Shown here: positions 49,070 through 59,253 of the stretch, piece after piece | Position numbering within the stretch: the stretch's first letter is position 1 | Layout of the letters: each line of letters opens with the position of its first letter | DNA from: Saururus chinensis | Taxonomy: Eukaryota > Streptophyta > Magnoliopsida > Piperales > Saururaceae | Reading direction: 5' to 3' | Assembly: GCA_035235625.1 (NCBI GenBank) | Contig: CP141142.1 | Span: 33,800,995 to 33,864,994, forward strand | Length of the DNA stretch: 64,000 nt | Notes under the pieces: model-generated | What the model saw: only the letters and a program-made list of their open reading frames with translations | Database searches by the model: none | Told to the model about the DNA's origin: nothing | Translations under genes and position numbers: made by a program

Positions 49070-49690
49070 GAACAAAATACCAAAAGGTTTAAAAGTAGAA
49101 TACCAAATACTAGATAAAGAAAGTTAAACCAACCAAATAACAAAAATGAACAGCATAGTATCAAAAGTGATACTTAATCAGCGGAATACCAACATTAAAC
49201 ACACATCTAGAAAAAGTGAATACCAGAAAACCAAACTTCAACTAGAAAATACCATATAATGAAAGTGAAACAAACTGAAATAACAAAAATGAGTAGAACA
49301 CCAAAAGTGATACTTAATATATAGAATACCAACATTAAACACCCATATAGCTTAGGTTAATAAGAATAAATCAAAGTTAAACTACCAAATACTAGATAAC
49401 AAAGTTAAACCAACCGAAATAACAAAAATAAACAACAGAACACCAAAAGTGATACTTAAGTAATATACCAACATTAAACTCATATATAGAAAATGTTAAT
49501 ATCAGAAAACATAAATTCAACTACCAAATAATGAAAGTTAAACAAACCGAAATAAAAAGATGAACAACATAATACCAAAAGTGATATTTAATCAATAGTA
49601 TACCATCATTAAACACACACATATAAAAAGTTAATAGCAAAAAGCCTAACTTCAACTGCAAATACAAATAAACCAAATCAAACACAATAC
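49070..49690. repeat. ~144-bp minisatellite in copy B, about 4 units
   Basis: The same unit as at 28965-29650; ATACCAACATTAAAC-like landmarks at about 49186, 49328, 49467 and 49597. A more diverged array of the same unit lies at 52306-52640. Confidence 0.8.
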
Positions 49691-49732
49691 TAAACATAAA
49701 TACCATATGTAATTATAAAAATATAATAATAA

Positions 49733-49890
49733 TAGAGCCATTAGCATGCCTTGGGCGCCTACCAACTACGGGATTTCAATCCCGTGGCTTAGGTAGTAGG
49801 AGGCAAAACAAGGTTTCTGCCCCCCAGCCACTGGATCATGGTCTGATGGCTTTGAAGCATCCGGGTGCTTCTCAACTTTCGGCTAATGAC
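49733..49890. other. ~160-bp insert with an 18-bp palindromic core
   Basis: Compared with the related region at ~52640, this copy has an extra ~160 bp between AATAATAAT and AATGTTATGTG. It contains ACGGGATTTCAATCCCGT (8-bp arms), flanked by the partly complementary GCGCCTACC and GGTAGTAGGAGGC. Ends CATTAGC and GCTAATG are inverted. It is not a recognisable tRNA or classified element. Confidence 0.4.
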
Positions 49891-50600
49891 AATGTTATGT
49901 GTTATCAATAACACGACGAGAAAGTTTCCATATAAACCATTACATGCTAAACTACAAATGATATTCCCAATGCTAATACGATGTCATGTCACATCATATT
50001 TTCAAAACATGTTCATTAACATGGTTGTATTATCACTTATACAAATTTCCATAACTTGAAAAGAATATCATTCATGTGCCTTGATTCAAAGGAAAAGGCC
50101 TGAAATCATATCTGATCTAAGCTGGATTGTATATATGGGGGAAACTTATTCAAAATGGAATTTTTCATACTTATTGTATTTGCTTATCTCAAAATTTGCT
50201 CCAAGAGCATGACCTTGTTAACCACCATATAATATTCTACAACTATTTTATGGATTTCATCCTCTAGAAAATTTTCCCACTCCATTGGGGCATTGAAATC
50301 ACACCAAATTATGACCCTTCAAAAAATGCCAATGATGGGTGGAGGTGTGGCATTGTGCCATTTAGAAAGATTAATGTTGAAATGCTTACCTTTCATACAG
50401 ACAAGGGGGCATTGCAGATGAGTAATAAATGTCAACTTTATTTGACATTCCCTAGCATTGTTTTCGAAGAATGCCCTTTTTACTCATCTAGAATACTGGC
50501 ATTCCACTATTAATTCTAATGAACCGCACAATGTTATATTTCAGTTGACAGAACTTATTTTTGAAGAATAATAATCCGTCATGATTTTAATGTGCCAATG
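49891..50600. repeat. Dispersed repeat, copy C
   Basis: Related to 52690-53548 plus 54824-54970 (copy D): shared CATTCATGTGCCTTGAT, ACCCTTCAAAAAATG and GGGGCATTGC words in the same order. It directly follows repeat B, so C and D may be the downstream part of a larger unit. Unclassified, no coding. Confidence 0.6.
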
Positions 50601-52305
50601 AATGCAAAAAACATAGGGTGGCTAGGGTCCATAAAATAGTTGTAGAAGTCTATGTGATTGCTAATGACATGGTGCTCGTAGAGAAGAAAATGTGATCCTT
50701 TTTCTTATGGATTTTTACAAAATAAATTGTCATTTTATTGCTCCTAGGCCATGGATATGTGTTTAGAAGATTTGATGGCTAATGAGACTATGTGAAGGCT
50801 ATGTGAGTTTCTAATAAATTGTCCTAACATTGTCCCAAAAATCACTCATCATGTTGGGAAAATCTCGCTTTGTTCCCTCATCATCATTAATTTATGGCAA
50901 CCAATGTTGGTTCTAATCTAAATTTTCTCAATGGTATTTATGTTTAAATGTGTTTTATTTAGAATTATGAACATTCATATGTGTCTTGACATGACCATTA
51001 AAAAAAGTGTAGATATTATAATGCGACTTGTTACTATTTTATGTTATTCTATATATGCTTAGTAGCAAAATCTTGTTATTGAGAAAGTAATAAGAATATC
51101 ACATTCATCACATTTAAACAATAATCTAACAATTGTTTTATCGATAGCATGCTATTTTATTGTGTACTCGATGACAAAGTATTCTTATTATTCTTGTTAT
51201 ATTTTGGGAAGATTGATATTATGGTAGTTAGCTCTTTTGAGCATTCTACCATAAAACAAATTCTGATTATTCTAGCTACTTTGGTACTCTGGTTGTTTTC
51301 TAAGAGTATCAAATTAGAAAACCTAAATATCAAAAACATAAAAAAATAGCAAGATTTGGTTGCAAACTACCAAACATATGTTGTAAAGTACCAAAGATGG
51401 TCATAAGTTTAAGTGTTTTGACCTATATCTAATAATTGCCATGAACATTAACATATTGTTTTTCCACATCAATGTGTTATGAGCTTCTAATCTTTAGCTC
51501 ACAAAATTAATCTTAGTTGTACTTTGAAAGAAGATAAAATTAGGCATAAATTCATGCAGAAATAAAAAACACAACAAAATGAAATAAATGGAAAACAAGC
51601 GCGAAGCAAAATGTCCAATTTAAAATTCTTAAAAGTGACAACTCTTTTGTCAACCTTATCATAATAAACAGAAAAGAGAAGAAGAATTGGAATAAGGAGT
51701 ACCAATTCCTTGGATTCTTTAGCTCGGTGAAAGTGGGTTTCTCAATCCATCACTGTGTGGCAAGTCATCTCTCTTGTCTTCATCTAAAAAGATGATCGTT
51801 CATGTCCCTACAGATGCAATCTCTCCCATCTTTGTAGAGCATCTCTCTTCTCTTATTGGCACCTCTTACCTCTCGTACTAGTGGGGAGCCACCCTATTTA
51901 TTGAGGAGAACATAATGAGTTGCATAAATCAAATTGTTAGCTAACCTCATATCATGTGAGTTATCTCGGAAGTGTAGGAAAGGATACAAGATTGAGACAT
52001 GCATTTAGGGTCCTCATGATGAAGATTGCCGTGTTTAAGGTCCCAAAGATGATGGTTAACACATTTAGAGTCCCAATGATGCAAAACTAAGACCATGAAG
52101 GTTTTACATATAAATTTGAAATACAAATTTTTGTATAGTAAAAGATTGTAAATATGGGTCCTCACTTAGTTTTTATGTTTAAATATGGATTTTCTTTATT
52201 TTTTCTCAAATTTTGAATGTGTTATAACATGACTATCCAAATTAGTGTGTGATTATATCTATAATAGGTAAAATTGTCTTGTTATCGCTAACACAATAGG
52301 AATAA
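50601..52305. other. Intergenic, nothing recognised
   Basis: AT-rich. No gene, RNA or repeat structure could be supported. Confidence 0.5.
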
Positions 52306-54970
52306 CATATTTGGTACTCATGTAGTTTGCTACATAACACATAAGTTACATATCAAAATACAAAAGAAGCAAACCAAAATTACTTAAACAAAATAAAAGA
52401 AGACCAAATAATAAATGACATACAAGAAGCATAGCAAATATGAGACAAACATAAACCAACCAAAAGGAAAAAAATGAACAACAAATAGGAAATGTGAGAT
52501 ATACTTGATGACCAAAAAAACCAACATTAAACACAAATTTGGAAAAAAATTAATACAAGAAAACCAAACATCAAATGCATAATACAAATAAACCGAAATT
52601 GATCACGCAACCAAACTTAAATACCATATGCAATAATAAGAATGATGTGTTATTGATTACACAACAATCCAAAAAAAAGGACATAGTATGAAGAATGCCA
52701 TGTTAACGATAACATGACTAGAATATTACTATATGAACATGACATGCTAAACCAAAAAAGAAATTCTCACTGCCAACACTATGTCATATTGCATGCACTG
52801 TTAAATATATAGTAATTAACATTGTCATGTCATTAGATGCACCAATTTTCATAACTTTAATACTATTCATGTGCCTTGATCAGAAGAGTAAGTAGGAGAG
52901 AAAGGGGAACAAGTGTAATATATTGATCTGAGTTGCACTGTATATATACGAGGATCATTTATCCAAAATGGTATTTTTCACACATATTATCCACTTATCT
53001 TACATTGAAAAGTAGTATATTTACTGTGTTAGGGGTAGCAACACCAGTCAATTCAATAATTTTTTTGTTAGAAGATGATCATAGGATAAAGAGCATAACC
53101 CATGCTGGCAATTTTGTGGACAATAGCCAGACTTTTATGGATTTTCATTCATGTACCATATGAATTTTTGAAGATTAAAATTTGACACATTTTTTATCAT
53201 ACTATATCTCTAAAGACTATTGGCCACCATGCACTTTGCTCCATCCATCCAATGTCATGTCAAGGAGCTTTCCTCCTATGCAATGAAGGTATATATGCAA
53301 TGGAAAAGTAGATATTGTATATATGCATCTATTAGCTAGAAACCATGGAATGGTAGTTTATTTATTAAAGATCTATTACAAAACTGACCAAGATTTTTTC
53401 TTGGAGAGCATGACCTAATCAACCATCAGATAAGCTCCTACAATTATTTCATGGATTTCAGCCCCGGAAAGTTATATGCCTCCATTGGGACATTGATATC
53501 AAGCTTGATTATAACCCTTCAAAAAATGACATTGGTGGGAGGAGGTATTGGGAGTTTAATATCCACTTAGATGGAGATAATAGATCACTAGATTGCTCCT
53601 AACCTTTTTAATTTCACAAGTAATTAAGAGTTCTAGCCTCTATTCGCAAGAATATATTTTTAAAGCAAAATTAACAATAAATAAAACTTAATTTCAAATC
53701 GCCATTCACGATCAATCAATCAACAAACCACATATGCAAACCACACAATCACACAAAGATTTTTATGTGGAAAACCCGAACAAAGGTAAAAAACAACAGC
53801 AACCTCAATCCAAGGCTAAATTAATACATTAGAATAATATAGGTCTTACAAGACTCAAAATAACCAACCAACCTTAAGACTTGACATAAACTTCTTTTGT
53901 TCAATCTTCTCTTGTTGATAATTTTGCCCTTAAATTCTTCTTCTTCTAAATCATTAAAGTTTTCCCTCTTCATGTTCGAATATCTCTTTATCTTCTTTTA
54001 GCAGTTTAACCAAGGGCTTCTTCCTTGTTTGTTGATTTACATCTTGAGAATTTTCAATTCTTTGAATAACTTTTCTGACTCCTCTCTAAAATTTATGTGT
54101 GCAATATTTTCTTCTTAGTAGTAGATTAACAAGAATTCGCTATAGATAATTTCTTCAAGCTCCTTTGTGAGTTATCAAGGAAAACAATGTGAAAAGGACT
54201 CTCCTTTCCTCTCTAATGTTTTCTTCTCTTTGATTTCATCACTTCTTAGCCTTTATATAGGTCTGCAAATTGAATTGGTACTTTGACTTCAACAAGGAAA
54301 AAAATCTATTCCAAAAAGACTTGTTTAGGAAAAAATTGCTAGTGTTTTGATTGTTCACTATTTTCTTAAGTCATGACCCCTTGAGCGCTCAATCAGTGAT
54401 CATGGCAATCGATCAATGAACTCTTTGTCTATTTTTACAAAGAGTTGATTCTAGTAGAGATCAATCATTTCTCTCTACATATTATCTAGCCATAGATCAA
54501 TGGTACTATTCATTGATAGTTTTACCTTTTTTACCTTAAATCTATGAAAAACCTCTGAAATTGCTTTAGAAACATCTCCAAGTGATTTTGGTATGAGAAT
54601 GTAAATTGAAAAACTTCTTAACCCATCAACATTATTGAGTTTCCAGTTTTGATCCATAAAAACATGTCTGCTCCTATTTTTTAAGTTCATCGATTCTAAA
54701 TTTGACTCCACCACAACTACATCCAATCAAATTTTAAAACTAATTACAGATTCAAGGTTTCTGATATATTTTTAACAAAGAAATTAGCTAATAAACCTTA
54801 CATATGACAACTATGTTCTAACATGTATGGCATAGTTTGGTTTAGCAAGATCAATGTTAAAATGCTCGCCTTCTAGATGGACAAGAGGGGCATTGCTAAT
54901 GAGTAATAAGGTGAAATGGCAACTTCATTTGATATTCCCTCCCATTGCTCTCCAAGAACAACCTAGGCAA
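52306..54970. repeat. Dispersed repeat, copy D (minisatellite plus C-like unit)
   Basis: Begins with about two diverged 144-bp minisatellite units (52306-52640), then runs collinear with copy C. It is interrupted at 53549-54823 by an LTR-type insertion. After the insert, GATCAATGTTAAAATGCTCGCC resumes the alignment with copy C near 50370. Confidence 0.6.
53549..54823 (+). mobile_element. LTR-type insertion (~1275 bp) in copy D, probably a solo LTR
   Basis: Copy C has no counterpart. The insert starts TGGGAGTTTAATATCC and ends TTCTAACA, giving TG...CA termini. Flanks GGTAT (53544-53548) and TGTAT (54824-54828) match at 4 of 5 bases. GATTTTTATGTGGAAAACCC near 53758 resembles a phrase common in plant copia-type LTRs. 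No internal coding region is present. Confidence 0.6.
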
Positions 54971-56877
54971 TGGATATATCTTTAGAAGATCTGCTTTTTC
55001 ATTGCAGAACTTCATTGCATAGGACAAAAGATGCATGAAAAGACTTTGGATAGATCACTACAATAAAATGTACTATTAGCGACACATTTATTAGCGACAC
55101 AAACAAAAGTGTTGCTAAAAACCACTACTTGCGACGCATACAAAATCGTTGCAAAAAATGAACTATTAGCAACGCATAATAGTATGCGTCGCTAAAAGAT
55201 GCTTAATTTAAAGTGTCGCTAACACTAACCGTATTAGTGACGCTTTCCAATAAATATCGCTATTTAGTTACGCTATTAGCAATGCTTTCAACAAGCATCG
55301 CTAAAAGATATTTGTTTTAAAAAAAAGAAAAAAATCATAACTATTAGCAACGCTTTTCTTAAGCGTTGCTAATAGTTTTAACAATCGCGACGCTTGTTAG
55401 AAAGTGTCACTAATAAATAATTTATTAGCAACTCTTAATGAAAGTGTCACTAATAGTAATGAATTTGAAATAAAAAAGTTTAGAAATATCAGTGACGATT
55501 TTAATTAAGCATCACAAATAGTATTGACAATAACGACACTTGTTTACAAGCGTCGCTCATAGCTTTATTAATTAATTTTATTTAATAAATATTTATATAA
55601 TAAATAAATATTTAAGAATTAAAAGAAACTTCATAAATATAATATATTTTATTCAATATTTACTATTTTTATATATTGTAAATAAATATTAAATTTTTAA
55701 TAAAAAGTAGTGCCAATACTTGATTAAACTTTCACTATTTATATATAATTTATTTTATTTCTTAAATGTTTTTATTAATTTTAAAATATAATTTGTAATA
55801 AAAGAGAGTGAGTGAAGAGAGCAAGAGAGAGAGTGATCAGGAGAGAGAGAGGACGAGATAGAGGGTAGAGAGAGGAGGAGGAGATAGAGGGTAGAGAGAG
55901 AGCAGGAGGAGAGAGAGAACGAAGAGAGAGAAGAGATAGAGAGGAAAGAGAGAGAGAGTGGAGAGAGAGGAAATAAGAGAGGAGAGGAGAGAGAGGGGAG
56001 AGAGAGAGGAAATAAGAGAGGAGTGGAGAGAGAGAGGGGAGAGAAAGAGGAGAGAGAAGAATAGAGAGAGAGGAAAAGAGAGGAGAGAGAGGGGAGAGAA
56101 AGGAAGAGAGAGGAGAGAGAGAATTAAAATTGTTATTATAAATTATATTTAAAATTTTATACATATAAAAAATTTCCTATTAGCGATACATAAGTATGCA
56201 TCACTACTAACTTCGGCTAGTAGTGACGCATAAGTGTATGCATCACTACTATCCTAGTTTACTAAAATCTAATATATGAATGTGTTGCTACTACCCTACG
56301 TTAATAGCGATGCATATGTCATGCATTGCTAATAGAAATTTTTTTATTTAGAAAAAAATTAAATTAAAAGAGATAGAGAGAGTGCGAGGAGAGAGGAGGG
56401 AGAGATAGGGGAGAGAGAGAGGGGAGAGAGAGAGCAAAGAGAGAAGAGATAGAGAGGAAAGAGAGAGAGAGGGAGGAGAGAGGAGGGAGTGAGTGAGAGG
56501 AAGAGAGAGAGAGAGTGGGGAGAGAGATAGCGGAGAGAGAGAAGAGATAGAGAGGAGAGAGAGAGAGAGGGAGGTGGGAGAGAGGAAGAGAGAGAATTGA
56601 AATTGTTATTATAAATTATTTTTTAAAATTTTAAAAATAAAAAAACCTTATTAGCAACGCAAAACATATATGTCGGTAATAACTTAGGGTAGTAGTGATG
56701 CATATACATAAGCGTCGTTACTACCCTAAGATAGTAGCAACACATACGTTTTGCGTCTCTAAAAAGAATTTTTTTATTTTCAATAAATTTTAATTAATAG
56801 TGATAGAGAGAAAGGAGGGAGGAGAGAGAGGACAAGATAGAGGATAGAGAGAGAGAGGAGGAAAGATGAGAGAGAGA

Positions 56878-57240
56878 GGTGGGAAAAGGGAGAAACGGTG
56901 TTGAAGAAAAAAATGGATTTTCAAAAAGCACTTTTCTTGCTCAAACCCAAAAGCCTGAGCGTCTAAATTCAAATAGATTCTCAGCAAAACAAACAAAGTA
57001 AATAGTTTACATAGATGGCTGAAACATCTTTCGAGCGAGATCTATTGTTTCTCACACATTTCTAAGGAGCATGACTTAAGTTCCTCCCATTGTCCCTGGG
57101 TACACTCACGGGGAATGCTTTAGCAGGTAAGAGAATTTAGGAGTGATATTCCTTGAATCTGCTCCGATTCGAGTCTGGCAAGTTGCTGCTAGTGGGAAGG
57201 TTGCAGATTGGAAGGGCGGAGTTTGGGTGAGGCACACACC
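56878..57240 (+). repeat. CACTA-associated internal unit, copy 3 (most complete)
   Basis: Reverse-complement counterpart of 1121-1425, and on the + strand like 15395-15475. Contains GAGCATGACTTAAGTTCCTC and TCTGGCAAGTTGCTGCTAGT as landmarks. Copy 1 is shortened by indels relative to it. Not recognisably coding. Confidence 0.65.
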
Positions 57241-57589
57241 TGAGTGACAGAGTCCATATGCATCAACGCTATGGTAGAAGAGTCTGAAAACGAGGAGAGA
57301 GAGAGGAGAGAGAGGAAGAGATACATGAGAGGAAGAGAATGGAGAGACAGAGAGAGACGATTAAAATTGTTATTATAAATTTTTTTTAAAATTCTTATTA
57401 GAGAAGCATATACTTATATGTTGCTACTAAATTAGGGTACTAGCAACACATACGTGTATGCATCGCTACTATCCTAGTGTAGTAGCGACGCAAACACGCA
57501 TGCGTTACTACTAACTAGTTTAGTAGCGATACATATAGTTATGTGTCGCAACTACAAATTATTATTTTAAAAAAAATTAAAAAAAGAGA

Positions 57590-58010
57590 TAAAAAAGGAG
57601 AGAGAGGAGAGAGAAAAGAGGAGAGAGAGAAGAGAGAGGCTGAGGAGAGGGGGTAGAGATGGATTGGGTCCACCTCCGCCATGCTCCTGTAGTCTCTCCT
57701 CCATTCTCTCTCTCTCTTGCTTGCTTTCTCTCCTCTCCCTCTCTCTCCCCTCTCTCTCACCTCCCCTCTCCTTTGCTCCTCTCTCTTCCTCCTCCTCTCT
57801 CTCTCCTCCCCTCTCCTTTGCTTCTCTCTCCTCCCCCTCCTCTCTCTCTCCTCCTCTCTCTCCCCTCCTCTCTCTCCTCTCTCCCTCCTCTCTATTAATC
57901 TCTCTCACACACACATTCTCTCTCTCCCCCTCCCCCTCCTCTCTCTCCCCTCCTTTCTCTTTCTCCTCTCTCTCTCTCTCCCCTCTCCCTCTCTCTCTTT
58001 TTTGCTTCTT
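57590..58010. repeat. GA-to-CT strand switch
   Basis: A GA-rich tract (57590-57655) changes within ~50 bp to a CT-rich tract (57700-58010) on the same strand, so the two blocks are inverted with respect to each other. Frames through either block are composition artefacts. Confidence 0.8.
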
Positions 58011-58139
58011 GCAACGCTTCCACTGGAAGCATCACAAAAAATGGCATGAGCAAAAATTCCCTACAAGGTCAATTTTCACCCACGCTGCCTCCCATTGTAC
58101 GTCTTACTCCCACTGACGAACTGACCCCGGCGACCCGCC

Positions 58140-58860
58140 CCACACTAGTGGCCTCCACATTGCTTCCACTTCCCCTCTCTCCCCGGTTCGCCCCCTCCCC
58201 ACTCCTTCCCCTCCTCCCTCCCGCTCTCCCCTCTCCCCGGTGGGTTGCTCTGGGGGCTAGAATCGGGCTCTCTGCCGGATTCCGGCTCCCCCTCTCACCC
58301 AAGCGCTCATGCCTCCCCCTCTCTATTTTCTTCATGACCCCTACTCCCGGTTTCCCCCTCCTCTGGTTAGAGGAAGGGGCTCTGGGGGTTGGAATCCGGC
58401 TACCCACCGAATTCCAGCTACCCCTCCACCCCTCCCCTCTCTCCCCAGCGCTTCCCCCTCCCCTCTCTGTTTTCTTCCCGCCACGTACTCCTAGTTTCCC
58501 CCTCTGGTTAACATACCGGATGAAGGGGCTTTGGGGGCCAAAATCCAACTCCCCCTCCAGCCCCCCTCTTTCCCTAGTGCTCCCCTGCCCCTCTCTGTTT
58601 TCTTCCTGCACCCCTCTACTCCCGGTCCCCCTCCTCTAGTCGATAGACCGGAGGAAGGGGCTCTGGGGGCTGGATTCTAGCTCCCCCTCCCCCTCCACCC
58701 CCTCTCCCCTACACCCGGCTCCCCCCTCCTCTGGTGGATAAACCAGATGAGGGGGCTCTGGGGGCCGGAATCCAGCTCCCCAACGGATTCCGACACCACC
58801 TCCACCTTCTCCCCGGTCACCCCCCCACCTCAGTATCCCCAGCCAGGGCTCTCCCGTCGC
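58140..58860. repeat. GC-rich ~130-140-bp minisatellite, about 4.5 units
   Basis: The landmark CTCTGGGGG followed by GGAATCCGGCT-type words recurs at about 58248, 58380, 58519, 58659 and 58755, with CCCCCTCCTCTGGT between. Frames through it are Pro/Leu/Ser-rich artefacts. It is among the most GC-rich DNA of the window. Confidence 0.75.
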
Positions 58861-59052
58861 CTGTGGGCTATTGTTTTGTATTGTTTTAAGTAATTAGCGA
58901 CACTTTTGGAGAGCGTCGCTAAAGACTTTCTGTAATATTTTTGTCTTTTTACATATTAGCTATGCCTTAAAAAGCATCGCTAATATAATTTTTTTTATAT
59001 CTATTTTTTATATAAGCATCGTTATAGACTATTTTTTTATTATTTTATTCAA

Positions 59053-59253
59053 TACAACAAGAGGAGCTTATTGAAGGCTAGAAGAAGACAAAGGCAAAGC
59101 AAAGAGGAAGAAAAGTTTCAACTGCTTGAGGGAGAATACTTGAAAGCCACAAACGAAAAGAATTTGTGGAGATCTAAACAAAAAGAGCTTGTGTTAGAGT
59201 CAAAACAAAAGTTGGTGGTTTTCTTTTGTCAATGTAATTATCATGTTTGCTAG
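59053..59253 (+). other. Short coding-like frame, Lys/Glu-rich, unknown
   Basis: Frame with EEEKFQLLEGEYLKATNEKN and KQKELVLESKQKL, predicted to be charged and helical. It sits immediately after the last subterminal-type unit of the CACTA element and could be a relic of a transposon-encoded protein or of a captured exon. No homologue is recognised. Confidence 0.25.

Larger units (their letters stand above)
41540..49720. repeat. Composite repeat, copy B (with two insertions)
   Basis: Direct-orientation counterpart of 23572-29650. Subtracting the inserts at 42198-43196 and 46498-48110 leaves ~5.6 kb, close to copy A. The match runs through the LINE-derived patch, the region around 45000-46500 and the terminal 144-bp minisatellite. 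B keeps a TGTTACA end at 48633-48639 that A has lost, while A keeps the TGTAACA start. Confidence 0.7.
55056..59050 (+). mobile_element. CACTA-type transposon, left end and ~4 kb body
   Basis: Begins CACTACAATAAAATG at 55056, immediately followed by about fifteen inverted GCGACGC/GCGTCGC units to ~55570. Alternating GA-rich tracts (55800-56125, 56365-56600, 56810-56890, 57295-57355) and palindromic units (56175-56330, 56650-56760, 57400-57550) follow. It also contains the internal unit at 56878-57240, a GA-to-CT switch near 57660, a GC-rich minisatellite, and three more subterminal-type units at 58890-59020. A right terminus was not found. Confidence 0.65.

Noticed and set aside
23572..49720. 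Copies A and B as the two LTRs of one retrotransposon
   Set aside because: The intervening 29.65-41.5 kb holds CACTA, hAT and other elements but no gag/pol, primer site or polypurine tract arrangement.
49745..49800. Hairpin region considered as a tRNA gene
   Set aside because: No A/B box consensus, no anticodon stem of proper size and no acceptor stem pairing; only the central palindrome resembles a T-arm.
58046..58639. 197-residue Pro-rich frame
   Set aside because: Runs through the GC-rich minisatellite; periodic with the DNA unit, and the opposite strand is equally open.
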